This document shows, piece after piece, positions 1 through 8,572 of a DNA stretch of 32,372 nucleotides. The stretch covers positions 1-32,372 of the forward strand of contig DASUBV010000278.1 of NCBI GenBank assembly GCA_035763085.1, given 5' to 3'. A program made the position numbers and the translations under genes. Numbering within the stretch: the first letter of the stretch is position 1; each line of letters begins with the position of its first letter. A model generated the notes under the pieces. That model was given only the letters and a program-made list of their open reading frames with translations. It searched no databases and was not told where the DNA came from. The DNA comes from DASUBV01 sp035763085 (lineage in GTDB: Bacteria > Actinomycetota > Actinomycetes > Streptosporangiales > Streptosporangiaceae).

Positions 1-567
1 GCCGGGCAGGTGGTGCGCGGCGCCGCGGGCATGGCCGGCGAGCTGGGCCACATCCGCATCCCGCTGGAGGGCCTGGTGGCCGACGGCCAGCCGGTGCCGG
101 CCTGCAACTGCGGCCTGTCCGGCGACGCCGAGAGCTTCGCCTCGCTGTCGGGGATCATGGCCAACCTGCTCCCCTACTGGCTGACCCGCTACCCCGATCA
201 CGAGCTCGGCCGGGCGGAGTCGATCCGGCAGGCGGCCAAGCTGGTGCGCGGCTTCGGCGAGGCCGGCGACCCGATGGCCCGCGAGATCTTCCGGCAGCAG
301 GCCATCGCGATCGGGCGGCTGTTCACGATCGCGGCGAACTTCACCGACCCCGACATCTACTTCGTCGGCGGCGGCGTGGTGGAGGCGGCGCCGCAGTTCC
401 GGGACTGGTTCCTGGACACCGTCCGCGAGAACACCGACCTGCGCACCGAGCAGGCCAGCGTGGAGACCTTCGCGATCGTGCCTGACCTGGACATGGCCGG
501 TGCCCGCGGGGCGGCCATCGCGGCCAGCGACGCGCTGCGCGGCGGCCGGCTGAGCATGGCCACCTGA
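1..567 (+). CDS. ROK-family sugar kinase or repressor, C-terminal part (5' truncated by window edge)
   Basis: The frame is open from base 1, so the true start lies outside the window; 188 codons remain. ROK proteins are ATP-dependent glucokinase-like sugar kinases or sugar-responsive repressors. The visible part has the GELGHI segment with the conserved zinc-ligand His, then a ROK signature CNCGLSGDAES near bases 103-135, and a glycine-rich FVGGGVVEAAP segment typical of the late ATPase fold. The consensus zinc site is CxCGxxGCxE; here the third Cys is Asp, so zinc binding may be weakened or lost. Whether there was an N-terminal winged helix (NagC/XylR-type repressor) or none (kinase) cannot be told. 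The next gene is on the opposite strand, so this gene ends its transcription unit. Confidence 0.85.
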   Translation, partial: AGQVVRGAAGMAGELGHIRIPLEGLVADGQPVPACNCGLSGDAESFASLSGIMANLLPYWLTRYPDHELGRAESIRQAAKLVRGFGEAGDPMAREIFRQQAIAIGRLFTIAANFTDPDIYFVGGGVVEAAPQFRDWFLDTVRENTDLRTEQASVETFAIVPDLDMAGARGAAIAASDALRGGRLSMAT

Positions 568-643
568 CCGGCCCGGCACTGGCCTGGCCGGGCACGCGCC
601 GGGGCCGGCCGGAGCTGGCGGGCCTGGCGCGCGCCGGGAAGGG

Positions 644-1294
644 TCAGGAGGCCGGCGCGGCGGCGCCGTCGGCCGCCACGCGGTCGAGCACGGCGGTGAA
701 CGTCTCGGCGGCCTGCGCGCCGGACACGCCGTACCGTCCGGCCACGACGGCAAAGGGCACCCCGTTAATGCCGATCTTCGCGGCCTGCTCCTCATCGGCG
801 CGGACGGCGCCGGCATAACGGTCACCGGCCAGGACCTGCCCGGCCTCGGCCGGGTCCAGCCCGGCGGCCGCCGCCAGCCCGGACAGGTCCGCGGCGGTGA
901 AGACCGGCTGGCCGTGCGCGAAGTAGGCCTCATACAGGTGCTGGAGTACCTCGTGCTGGATGCCGCGCTCGAGGCCGAGCCGGACCAGGCGGTGCGCGTG
1001 GAAGGTGTTGCCCATCAGCCGGTCGGCGGTGAAGCCGAGCCCCGCGGCAGCGGCCTTCCCGGCGATAGTGGCCTCCGCGGCCTCGGCCTGCTGCGGCGTC
1101 AGCCCGTACTTGGCCGACAGCAGCTCGCCGACCGGCGTGCCCTGGCCGGCCGGGAAGGCCGGGTCCAGCTCGAAGGCGTGATACACCACCTCGACCTGGT
1201 CGCGGCCGGCGAACCGGTCCAGCCCCTGCTCGAACTGGCGCTTGCCGAGGTAGCACCACGGGCACACGATGTCGCTCCAGATATCCACGCGCAT
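644..1294 (-). CDS. FrnE-like DsbA-family thiol oxidoreductase
   Basis: This 216-residue protein has a thioredoxin-like fold of the DsbA/2-hydroxychromene-2-carboxylate isomerase superfamily. The N-terminus carries the redox motif CPWC at residues 11-14, followed by the YLGKRQFE helix typical of FrnE proteins. Near the C-terminus is INGVPFAVV, which supplies the cis-proline loop that faces the CxxC site. Length fits the family. There is no signal peptide, so it should act in the cytoplasm, as FrnE proteins do (oxidative-stress disulfide chemistry is known for the Deinococcus member; substrate here unknown). It is transcribed away from the TrpB2-type gene. The start has no obvious Shine-Dalgarno sequence; a GTG two codons later is an alternative. 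Confidence 0.88.
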   Translation of the reverse strand: MRVDIWSDIVCPWCYLGKRQFEQGLDRFAGRDQVEVVYHAFELDPAFPAGQGTPVGELLSAKYGLTPQQAEAAEATIAGKAAAAGLGFTADRLMGNTFHAHRLVRLGLERGIQHEVLQHLYEAYFAHGQPVFTAADLSGLAAAAGLDPAEAGQVLAGDRYAGAVRADEEQAAKIGINGVPFAVVAGRYGVSGAQAAETFTAVLDRVAADGAAAPAS

Positions 1295-1412
1295 ATCAGC
1301 GGTGAACCGCGCGAGGACGGCGGGGATTCCCGGCCGGGCACGGCGGGCGGCGGCGGGCCCGGACAGGCCGGGCGGCGGCCGGGCCGGTACTTCCGGTGCA
1401 CAGGCGGTGGGC

Positions 1413-1418
1413 TAGCGT
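1413..1418 (+). promoter_or_regulatory. Possible -10 box of the trpB2-like gene
   Basis: TAGCGT fits the actinobacterial TANNNT -10 pattern and lies about 45 bases before the start codon; a weak -35-like TTCCGG is 16 bases upstream at 1391-1396. The 168-base divergent gap 1295-1462 is otherwise plain GC-rich sequence. Confidence 0.3.
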
Positions 1419-1462
1419 GGCCGCACGGGGCAGTCGATCTTCTCCACGCGCGGGAGGCACTG

Positions 1463-2824
1463 ATGGACCGACAGGTGAAGTACATCCTGGCCGAATCGGA
1501 AATGCCGCAGCAGTGGTACAACATCATCCCCGACCTGCCCGCGCCGCCCCCGCCGCCGCTGCACCCGGGCACCGGGCAGCCGGTCGGGCCCGATGACCTG
1601 GCCCCGCTGTTCCCGGCCGCGCTGATCGCGCAGGAGGTCTCCGGCGACCGCCACATCACCATCCCGGACGACGTGCTCGACGTCTACCGGCTGTGGCGGC
1701 CCACTCCGCTGTTCCGCGCACGCCGGCTGGAGCGCGATCTGGGCACGCCGGCCAGGATCTACTACAAGTACGAGGGCGGCAGCCCGGCGGGCTCGCACAA
1801 GCCGAACACGGCCGTGCCGCAGGCGTACTACAACGCGGCCGAGGGCGTGAGCCGGCTGACCACTGAGACCGGCGCGGGCCAGTGGGGCAGCGCGCTGTCG
1901 TTCGCCGCGGCGCTGTTCGGCCTGCAGCTCGAGGTGTGGATGGTGCGCGCCTCCTATGACCAGAAGCCCTACCGCAAGATGCTCATGCAGACCTACGGGG
2001 CCACGGTGCACCCGAGCCCCTCGGACGTGACGAACGCGGGCCGGGCGGTGCTGGCCGAGCACCCGGACTCAACGGGCAGCCTGGGCATCGCGATCAGCGA
2101 GGCGGTCGAGGCGGCGGCCGCCGACCCCGGTGCCCGCTACTCGCTGGGCAGCGTGCTCAACCACGTGCTGATGCACCAGACGGTGATCGGCGAGGAGGCC
2201 ATCAAGCAGCTGGCCGAGGCCGGGGACACGCCGGACGTGATCGTCGGGTGCACCGGCGGCGGCTCGAACTTCGGCGGCCTGGTGTTCCCGTTCCTGCGCG
2301 AGAAGCTGGCCGGCAAGATCAACCCGGTGATCCGCGCGGTCGAGCCCGCGGCCTGCCCGTCGTTCACCCGCGGCACCTATGCCTACGACTTCGGCGACAC
2401 CGCCGGGCTGACCCCGCTGCTGAAGATGCACACCCTCGGCCACGCGTTCATCCCCGACCCGATCCACGCCGGCGGGCTGCGCTACCACGGTATGTCGCCG
2501 CTGCTGTCGCACATCTATGAGCTGGGCCTGCTCGAGGCGGTGGCCAAGCCGCAGTCGGAGTGCTTCGCCGCGGGCCTGCGGTTCGCCCGGACCGAGGGAA
2601 TCGTGCCGGCGCCGGAGCCGACGCACGCGGTGGCGGCGTGCATCGAGGAGGCGCTGCGCTGCAAGGAGACCGGCGAGCAGAAGGTCATCCTGACGGCGCT
2701 GTGCGGGCACGGGCTGCTCGACCTGCCGGCGTATGACAACTACCTGGCCGGCGAGATGCGCGACCTGGCGCTGAGCGACGCGGCGGTGGAGGAGGCGCTG
2801 GCCGGCCTGCCCGCCCCGGTGTAG
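1463..2824 (+). CDS. trpB2: TrpB2-type tryptophan synthase beta chain
   Basis: A 453-residue PLP enzyme of the TrpB2 (TrpB-like) group, which condenses indole with serine, or in some members acts on related substrates. The N-terminus (MPQQWYNIIPDLP) is characteristic of TrpB2 and not of standard TrpB. The PLP lysine is K113 in GSHKPN; the glutamate-containing ETGAGQWGSA segment and the phosphate-binding GCTGGGSN loop follow. The ATG at 1463 is preceded by GGGAGG at 1452-1457 with a 5-base spacer, so upstream in-frame codons are not used. No trpA, trpC or other tryptophan gene is adjacent, as is usual for stand-alone TrpB2 genes. It might salvage indole or supply another beta-replacement; its role is inferred from family only. 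Confidence 0.93.
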   Translation: MDRQVKYILAESEMPQQWYNIIPDLPAPPPPPLHPGTGQPVGPDDLAPLFPAALIAQEVSGDRHITIPDDVLDVYRLWRPTPLFRARRLERDLGTPARIYYKYEGGSPAGSHKPNTAVPQAYYNAAEGVSRLTTETGAGQWGSALSFAAALFGLQLEVWMVRASYDQKPYRKMLMQTYGATVHPSPSDVTNAGRAVLAEHPDSTGSLGIAISEAVEAAAADPGARYSLGSVLNHVLMHQTVIGEEAIKQLAEAGDTPDVIVGCTGGGSNFGGLVFPFLREKLAGKINPVIRAVEPAACPSFTRGTYAYDFGDTAGLTPLLKMHTLGHAFIPDPIHAGGLRYHGMSPLLSHIYELGLLEAVAKPQSECFAAGLRFARTEGIVPAPEPTHAVAACIEEALRCKETGEQKVILTALCGHGLLDLPAYDNYLAGEMRDLALSDAAVEEALAGLPAPV

Positions 2825-2852
2825 CCGGCACGCCGGCCCAGGGCGGCGGCTG

Positions 2853-5800
2853 CTAGGGAGCGGACTCCGCGATCACGGACAGGCGGCGCAGGGTGTGCTC
2901 GCGGCCAGGCTCGGCCGGGCCGCTGGCCAGCAGCCCGATGGCCTCGGTGGCCGTGTCGGCGGCGCGCTCCTGGCCGCCGGCCGTCGCGTAGGCCTCGGCC
3001 AGCGCGGCCAGGCCCAGGCCCAGGTGCGCGCTGTGGCCCATGACCCGCAAGATGGCGGTGGCCGACTCCAGCAGCCGGACGGCGTCGGCGCCGGCGAGGG
3101 CGCGGTTCTGCCCGGACGCGCCGCGCTGGGCGCGGGCTATGTTCAGCTCGCCGAGCCGGGTCAGTGCCAGGATCATGGCGGGCCGGTCACCGCTGGCCCG
3201 GAAGCTGGCGGCCGCCTCGGTGCATAGCTCGCTGGCCTCGTCCAGCTGGTCCTCGCCGGTCTCCAGGCGGCCCAGGCTCATCAGGGTCAGCCCGATGCCG
3301 CGCCGGTCCTGCAGCTGGCGCCGGATGGCCAGGCTCCGGGTCAGGTACTCGCGGGCCCGTGCCACCTCGCGGGTGGCGATGGCCACCTTGCCGAGCCCGG
3401 CGAAGGCCAGCGCCACGCCCGCCTCATCGCCGGCATCCTCGAACAGTGCCAGCGACTCCGCCAGCAGGTCCCGCGCGGTGCCGTGGTCGCCCTCCGACCG
3501 GGCCAGGCTGCCCATGCTGGCCCGGATGTAGGCAACCGCCGCCGGGCCGCGGTTCTCCTGGAAGGGGACGTAGGTCTCCTCCAGCACCAGGTGCGGCTCG
3601 CCCATCCACCAGTCGGTGACCAGGGCGCCGATGGTGAGCTGCCAGAACGAGCTGGCATCGGCCTGGACCGTGCCCCGCCGGGCCAGGGCCAGCGCCTCGC
3701 GCAGCCGCTGCCGGGCCAGCGCGGGACGGCCCTGCGACCAGTTCACGCAGGCCAGCGCGTGCGCCGCCGACGCCTCGGCCAGCACCAGGCCGGCCGTGCG
3801 GGCCACCGCGGCGGCGGTCAGGAACGCCGAGCGGGCCGGCCCGGGCTGCTCGCGGATCCAGGACTGGACGCCGGTGAAGAACCCGGCGCGGGCGATGGCC
3901 AGCGGATCGCCGATCGACCGGGCCAGGTCCAGTGCCTGCACGGCGTACGGGTTCTCCTCCCCCACGCCGGTCCAGCGCATCTTGATGGCGAATGCGCCGA
4001 GCAGCGCCTCGACCCTGGCCGCCGACGGCTTGTCGGAGGCGGCCAGCGCGGCTTCCAGCCGCTCGATGCCCTCGCCGAAGCTGCCGTGCAGCACCCAGTG
4101 CGGCCACAGCGCCGCGGCCAGCCGCAGGGCCCGCTCGTGGTCGGTGTCCTGCAGCGAGCTCAGCGCCGCGCGGAAGTCGACCTGATCAGCGGCGATGCGC
4201 TCGAACCAGAGCCGCCGGCCGGGGTCGGCGTAGTGCCCGGCCGCCTCCTCGGCGAGGGTCAGGTACCAGGCGGCGTGCCGCCGCCGGGCCGACTCGGTCT
4301 CGCCCGCCTCCGCCAGCCGGGTCCGGCCGTACTCGCGCAGCGTCTCGATGAGCCGGTAGCGGACCGCCGCGGGCTCCCGCTTGATGCTGACCATCGACCG
4401 GCCGACCAGGTCAGGCAGCACGAACGCCATGTCATCACGGCTGGCGCCATCACCATCGACGACGGCGCCTGCGGCCGGCAGCGAGAACGTCTCGGCGAAC
4501 ACCGACAAGCGGCGGAACGCGGCCTGCTCGGCCGGCGAGAGCAGCTCGTAGCTCCAGTCGAAGGTGGCGGCCAGGGTGCGCTGCCGGCTCAGCAGCGTCC
4601 GGCTGCCGCCGGTGAGCAGCCGGAACCGGTCATCCAGCCGCTCGGCGATGCCGTCGACGCCCAGCGTCGGGACCCGCGCGGCGGCCAGCTCGATGGCCAG
4701 CGGCAGGCCGTCCAGCCGGGAGCAGATCTCGGCGACGGCGGCGGCGTTGTTCTCATCGAGCGCAAAGCCCGGCTGGGCTGCCATCGCCCGCTCGACGAAC
4801 AGCCGGACCGACTCGCAGGCATCCAGCTCGACCAGTGTCGGCACCCGGCGCTGACTGGGCATCTCCAGCGACGGAACCCGCCACAGCACCTCGCCGGGGA
4901 CGCGCAGCGGCTCCCGGCTGGTGGCCAGGATGACCAGCTTGGGGCACGACTCCAGCAGCGCCGCGACTGCCGTGGCGGAGTTGTCGATGAGGTGCTCGCA
5001 GTTGTCGATGACCAGCAGGGCACGCTTGTCAGCGAACTCGGCGATGACCGCGTCCAGCGGTGACTGGCCGGAACGCTCGCCCAGGGACAGCGACACGGCC
5101 AGCGCCCGGCCCACGGCGTGCTCGCCGGTGTCGGACACCCGGGCCAGCTCGGTCAGCCAGGCGCCGTCGGGGAAGTCCGCCAGCGCGCAGCGGGCCGCCT
5201 CCACCGCCAGCCGCGTCTTGCCGCAGCCGCCCGGTCCGGTCAGCGTGATCAGCCGGTGCTGCCCGATCAGCGCGCCCAGCTCCGCCAGGGCGCGGTCGCG
5301 CCCGATGAAGGTGCTCAGGGACACCGGCAGGTTGTGCCCAGCGCCAGGCCGCCCGCGCGCTGGGCCCGGATGATGCCGCGGCGCGTTCTCCCGCTCCATG
5401 GTCCCGCCGTTGCCGGCCGCCCGGCCCGCCGCGCTGCCGCCGGCCGACAGCTTGCCCGCCACCACGTCGGCGTACAGGCGGTCGGTCGCGGCGTCGGGCG
5501 GCACGGCCAGCTGGTCGCGCAGGGCGGCGACGAGCTGCTCGTGCTGGCGCAGGGCCGCACCGCGGTCGCCGCTGAGCGCGTACGCGCGGATCAGCGCCTG
5601 CTGCGCGGACTCGTCGGCCGGGTCCTCGGCCACCAGCGGTCCCAGGACGCTGATCGCGGTCTGCGGGTTGCCGGCCGTCTCGTGCAGCGCCGCCAGCCGG
5701 GTCAGCAGCCGGCGCCGCCGGGCCCGCAGCTCGTCGCGGCGCAGCAGCGCCCACTCCTCGTAACGGTCCTCCGGGAGCAGGTCGCCCCGGTACAGCGTCA

Positions 5801-6230
5801 GCGCCTTCTCGATGGTGCCGCAGTCCGGCGACCCGTCAGCGGCCGCCGCGGCGGCCTCGAACTCCTCGACGTCCACCTGCAGCTTCTCATCGGGGCAGAG
5901 CGCCACCCACTCGTCGCGCACCCGGATCCGGCTGCGGCCCGACCCGCCGGGGCCGGCCATTCCGCGCCGCGCGATATGCAACGCCTGATGCAGGTTATTG
6001 AGCCCGGACTCGATTCCGCGGTCGGGCCACAGTGCCTCGATGACGTCATCACGATGGCGACGGTGGCCGGGCGACAAGGCCAGCAGCGCTACGACGTGGC
6101 GCGCCTTGCGCAGTCGCCACGTCTTGGTCGGCACGTCCTGGCCGTTGACGCGCAGCCCGAACCCGCCCAGCAGCCGAACCTCGACCGGGGCGGTGCGCCC
6201 GGCCGCTCTCCGGGAGCCGTGATCCCCCAC
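2853..6230 (-). CDS. AfsR/SARP-family regulator with BTAD, NB-ARC ATPase and TPR-like domains
   Basis: About 1125 residues. The order is an OmpR-like winged helix (starting VRLLGGFGLRVNG), a bacterial transcriptional activation domain (DVEEFEAA to YADVVAG), an AAA/NB-ARC ATPase with Walker A GPGGCGKTRL near residue 332 and Walker B LLVIDNCEH, then a long helical repeat region rich in TPR-like units to the C-terminus. This is the AfsR architecture: ATP-driven SARP activators that switch on secondary metabolism or stress genes. An in-frame ATG exists at 6326, but a promoter-like pair (TTTACG-N17-CATTAT) lies downstream of it, so I prefer GTG 6230, seven bases after a TACCGT box; GTG 6233 is also possible. 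It lies downstream of a two-component system on the same strand. No biosynthetic cluster is visible here, so its targets are unknown. Confidence 0.9.
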   Translation of the reverse strand: MGDHGSRRAAGRTAPVEVRLLGGFGLRVNGQDVPTKTWRLRKARHVVALLALSPGHRRHRDDVIEALWPDRGIESGLNNLHQALHIARRGMAGPGGSGRSRIRVRDEWVALCPDEKLQVDVEEFEAAAAAADGSPDCGTIEKALTLYRGDLLPEDRYEEWALLRRDELRARRRRLLTRLAALHETAGNPQTAISVLGPLVAEDPADESAQQALIRAYALSGDRGAALRQHEQLVAALRDQLAVPPDAATDRLYADVVAGKLSAGGSAAGRAAGNGGTMERENAPRHHPGPARGRPGAGHNLPVSLSTFIGRDRALAELGALIGQHRLITLTGPGGCGKTRLAVEAARCALADFPDGAWLTELARVSDTGEHAVGRALAVSLSLGERSGQSPLDAVIAEFADKRALLVIDNCEHLIDNSATAVAALLESCPKLVILATSREPLRVPGEVLWRVPSLEMPSQRRVPTLVELDACESVRLFVERAMAAQPGFALDENNAAAVAEICSRLDGLPLAIELAAARVPTLGVDGIAERLDDRFRLLTGGSRTLLSRQRTLAATFDWSYELLSPAEQAAFRRLSVFAETFSLPAAGAVVDGDGASRDDMAFVLPDLVGRSMVSIKREPAAVRYRLIETLREYGRTRLAEAGETESARRRHAAWYLTLAEEAAGHYADPGRRLWFERIAADQVDFRAALSSLQDTDHERALRLAAALWPHWVLHGSFGEGIERLEAALAASDKPSAARVEALLGAFAIKMRWTGVGEENPYAVQALDLARSIGDPLAIARAGFFTGVQSWIREQPGPARSAFLTAAAVARTAGLVLAEASAAHALACVNWSQGRPALARQRLREALALARRGTVQADASSFWQLTIGALVTDWWMGEPHLVLEETYVPFQENRGPAAVAYIRASMGSLARSEGDHGTARDLLAESLALFEDAGDEAGVALAFAGLGKVAIATREVARAREYLTRSLAIRRQLQDRRGIGLTLMSLGRLETGEDQLDEASELCTEAAASFRASGDRPAMILALTRLGELNIARAQRGASGQNRALAGADAVRLLESATAILRVMGHSAHLGLGLAALAEAYATAGGQERAADTATEAIGLLASGPAEPGREHTLRRLSVIAESAP

Positions 6231-6262
6231 CACGCCAACGGTAGCCAACGCCGGCCGGTAAC

Positions 6263-6280
6263 GCACTTGCGGAGTGCAAG
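6263..6280. repeat. Interlocked inverted repeats at the SARP promoter
   Basis: CTTGC-GGAGT-GCAAG (6266-6280) and the overlapping GCACT-TGCGG-AGTGC (6263-6277) form two nested inverted repeats at the predicted transcription start. They could be an operator; the regulator is unknown. Confidence 0.4.
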
Positions 6281-6288
6281 ATGCCTGC

Positions 6289-6317
6289 ATAATGGTCGTA
6301 CAGGACATCACCGTAAA
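6289..6317 (-). promoter_or_regulatory. Candidate promoter of the SARP regulator
   Basis: On the minus strand TTTACG (6317-6312) and CATTAT (6294-6289) are separated by exactly 17 bases, each matching the sigma-70-type consensus at 4 of 6 positions. Transcription would start near 6282, inside or beside an inverted repeat. The sequence here is clearly poorer in GC than the genes around it. Confidence 0.4.
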
Positions 6318-6348
6318 TGGCTGCATGTCGGGCGAGCTGCCAGTGCTT

Positions 6349-6360
6349 ATATCCGGATAT
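6349..6360. repeat. 12-bp perfect palindrome ATATCCGGATAT in the gap before the SARP gene
   Basis: The gap 6327-6448 between the response regulator and the SARP gene is comparatively AT-rich and holds this palindrome, followed at once by a GATATC repeat (6357-6371). It may be a regulatory site; no protein can be assigned. Confidence 0.35.
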
Positions 6361-6448
6361 CACTGATATCGGCGTGAATTATCCGAGCCCGCACCTTGTC
6401 CGACATGCAGCGTTCTCGTATGTTCCACGGACTGGCGCGCCAGCTGGT

Positions 6449-7168
6449 TCAGCAGGAAAGATGATCATCGTCGCCGCGGCGCACTTCACGCTCGCCCGCC
6501 GCCTGCCCCGCGGTGCGCGGCGCGGAGACGAGGCCCGACTCGAAGGCGAAGACGACGAGCTGGGCCCGGTCGCGGGCGCCGAGCTTGGTCATGGCCCTGC
6601 TGACATGAGTCTTAGCGGTAGCGGGGCTGATCACCGCGTGCGCGGCGATCTCCTCGTTGCTCAGGCCGCGCGCTACGAGCGCGACGACCTCGCGCTCCCG
6701 GTTGGTCAGGCTGTCCAGCACGGCCGGGGATAGCCCGGGCCTGCGGGAGACGTACTCGCGGATCAGCCTGCGCGTGATGACGGGCGACAGCAGCGCGTCC
6801 CCCCGCGCGGCGACCCGGATGCCGTGCAGCAGGTCATCCGGCTCGGCGTCTTTCAGCAGAAAGCCGCTCGCGCCCGCCCGGAGCGCGTCGTACACGTACT
6901 CGTCGAGGCCGTAGTTGGTCAGGACCACGACGTGCACGCCGTCCAGGCTCTTGTCCGCGGTGATCTGCCGGGTCGCCTCGATCCCGTCGAGCTGCGGCAT
7001 CTGGATGTCCATCAGGGCGACATCGGGATGCCACCGGGAGGCTGCGGCGACGGCCTGCGCACCGTCGGCTGCCTCGGCGACGACTTTCATGTCGGACTCG
7101 GCGTCCAGCAGGGCGCGGAACCCGGCGCGGATCAGGGCCTGGTCATCGGCGAGCAGGACGCGTATCAC
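6449..7168 (-). CDS. NarL/LuxR-family response regulator
   Basis: A 239-residue two-component response regulator. The receiver domain holds the acidic pair DD at residues 8-9, the phospho-acceptor D54 in ALMDIQMP, the Thr/Ser-equivalent in VVLTNY, and the switch Lys in LLKDAEP. The C-terminal LuxR-type HTH is at about residues 150-215 (LTNREREVVALVARGLSNEEIAAH). It starts with GTG, which overlaps the kinase stop codon (GTGA), so the kinase and regulator are translationally coupled and form one pair. The divergent MMPL transporter and the downstream SARP gene are likely targets by position. This is inferred from arrangement only; no binding site could be identified. Confidence 0.95.
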   Translation of the reverse strand: MIRVLLADDQALIRAGFRALLDAESDMKVVAEAADGAQAVAAASRWHPDVALMDIQMPQLDGIEATRQITADKSLDGVHVVVLTNYGLDEYVYDALRAGASGFLLKDAEPDDLLHGIRVAARGDALLSPVITRRLIREYVSRRPGLSPAVLDSLTNREREVVALVARGLSNEEIAAHAVISPATAKTHVSRAMTKLGARDRAQLVVFAFESGLVSAPRTAGQAAGEREVRRGDDDHLSC

Positions 7169-8379
7169 GCCGCCCCCGCCGGGCGGGCGCCCGTCAGGTC
7201 CCGGTCTGCCGGACGCTCCCGGACGGCCAGCGGAAGCCTGGCCAGCACGCTGAAACCGCCCGCCGCCCGGGGACCGGCGCTGAGCTCGCCGCCCAGGGCG
7301 GTCACCCGCTCCCGCATCCCGGTGAGGCCCGTGCCGGGCACCGCCGGAACCCCCGGCCGCGCCAGGCCGTCGTCATCGATCTGCACCGTGAGCTCGGCCG
7401 GGCCGTAGCTGACCCGGACCGTGGCTGACGCCTTCCCCGCATGCCTGGTGACGTTGGTGAGCGCCTCCTGGACGATCCGGTAGGCGGCCTGGCCGACCTC
7501 GGCCGGCAGGGCCCGGCGCTGCCCGCTGACCAGAAGGGTTGCCTTCACCCCCACCGAGCTGACCATGTCCAGCAGGCCGGGCAGCTGGCCGAGCGCATCC
7601 GGCTGCCGGTCGCCTGGCTGGCGCAGGACGTCAAGCGTGGCGCGCAGCTCCCGCATGGCCGTGCGGCTGGCGTCCTGGATGGCGAGCAGGGCGTCGGGAA
7701 CGTCCTCGCCGCGCTTGCGCGCCAGGTGCACGGCCACGCCAGCGTGCACCTTGATGACGGAGATCGTATGGGTGAGCGAGTCATGCAGGTCCCGCGCGAT
7801 CCGCAGCCGTTCCTCTCCGGCCCGGCGGATCGCCGTCTCCTCCTGCGTTCGCTCCGCCTCGGCGGCCCGCTGCTCGGCCTGCCGCAGGAGCACGCCGTGC
7901 TGCCGGGTGACCACCCCGTAGGCTCCCGCGGCGACCAGCCACCCGGCCAGCGACAGGCAGCTTTGAACGACCTGGCGCAGTTCCCCGCCGTGGTCCAGCA
8001 GGCTGATGCCGAAAACCCCCAGGACGAGGAGCAGGCCCGCCGCCACGGCCGGCCAGCGCCAGCCGGCCCGGGCGGCCGTGTAGACGGCGATCAGCGCCGG
8101 GAACGCGCCGATGGCGGCGAGCGGGAATGTCGTGACCGTCCCCGCGCTCATTCCCAGCGGGTAGCAGAGCACGCACCCGGTGGTCACGGCCAGGACCGTC
8201 ACCGGCGCCCGGTGCCGGGCCGCGAGTGCCAGGGCTCCGGCCAGCAGCAGGGCGTAGCCCAGCGGCCGGACCGTGACCCCGGCGCCCGCGAGCAGCGCCA
8301 TGGACACCATGAGCACGCCGAGCGTGACCGCGAGCACCCAGTCGGCCGTGCGCACGCTCCATCGCAAGCGGAACCTCAT
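7165..8379 (-). CDS. Sensor histidine kinase, HisKA_3 (NarX/DesK-like) type
   Basis: A 404-residue membrane sensor kinase. The N-terminal half (to about residue 160) has four to six hydrophobic membrane segments and little extracytoplasmic sequence, so it probably senses within the membrane. A short coiled coil (RQAEQRAAEAERTQEE) leads to the HisKA_3 dimerisation motif RIARDLHDSLTH with phospho-acceptor H199. The HATPase domain has the N box EALTNVTRHAG, the G1 DDDG segment and the G2 GTGLTGMRERV segment. The ATG at 8379 has no Shine-Dalgarno sequence but is preceded by TAGCCT and six bases, a leaderless pattern. It overlaps the response regulator by four bases. The membrane-type input domain and the adjacent MMPL exporter suggest cell-envelope or lipophilic-compound stress sensing. 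Confidence 0.94.
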   Translation of the reverse strand: MRFRLRWSVRTADWVLAVTLGVLMVSMALLAGAGVTVRPLGYALLLAGALALAARHRAPVTVLAVTTGCVLCYPLGMSAGTVTTFPLAAIGAFPALIAVYTAARAGWRWPAVAAGLLLVLGVFGISLLDHGGELRQVVQSCLSLAGWLVAAGAYGVVTRQHGVLLRQAEQRAAEAERTQEETAIRRAGEERLRIARDLHDSLTHTISVIKVHAGVAVHLARKRGEDVPDALLAIQDASRTAMRELRATLDVLRQPGDRQPDALGQLPGLLDMVSSVGVKATLLVSGQRRALPAEVGQAAYRIVQEALTNVTRHAGKASATVRVSYGPAELTVQIDDDGLARPGVPAVPGTGLTGMRERVTALGGELSAGPRAAGGFSVLARLPLAVRERPADRDLTGARPAGAA

Positions 8380-8385
8380 GCTCGC

Positions 8386-8391
8386 AGGCTA
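8386..8391 (-). promoter_or_regulatory. Likely -10 box for a leaderless histidine-kinase transcript
   Basis: TAGCCT on the minus strand is followed by six bases (GCGAGC) and then the ATG at 8379. This TANNNT-N6-ATG spacing is the usual geometry of leaderless actinobacterial mRNAs. The rest of the divergent gap to 8572 shows no clear inverted repeat. Confidence 0.5.
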
Positions 8392-8572
8392 GCCAGCGCG
8401 CGGCCGTCCCGCATGAGCCCACGGTCGCATTCGCCGGCTACCACCACGGGCGTAGCGCCGCCCGGCCTGCGCCGCGGGCAGTAGCCCGAAGAGGCATCCG
8501 GCGGGCGACGACAGGGCACTGGCCGGCCCGCGAGCATCGGCGCGGAAGCTCAACGGCTAGGACAGGGAGCGC

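Noticed and set aside
914..1462. Upstream extension of the trpB2-like frame
   Set aside because: It crosses the opposite-strand thiol oxidoreductase gene, and a strong ribosome binding site marks ATG 1463.
2825..2852. Terminator between trpB2-like and SARP genes
   Set aside because: CCGGC/GCCGG gives only a 5-bp stem with a 2-base loop, too weak to call.
3483..6377. Long plus-strand open frames opposite the SARP regulator
   Set aside because: Antisense shadows without motifs or ribosome binding sites; the minus frame has winged-helix, BTAD and Walker motifs.
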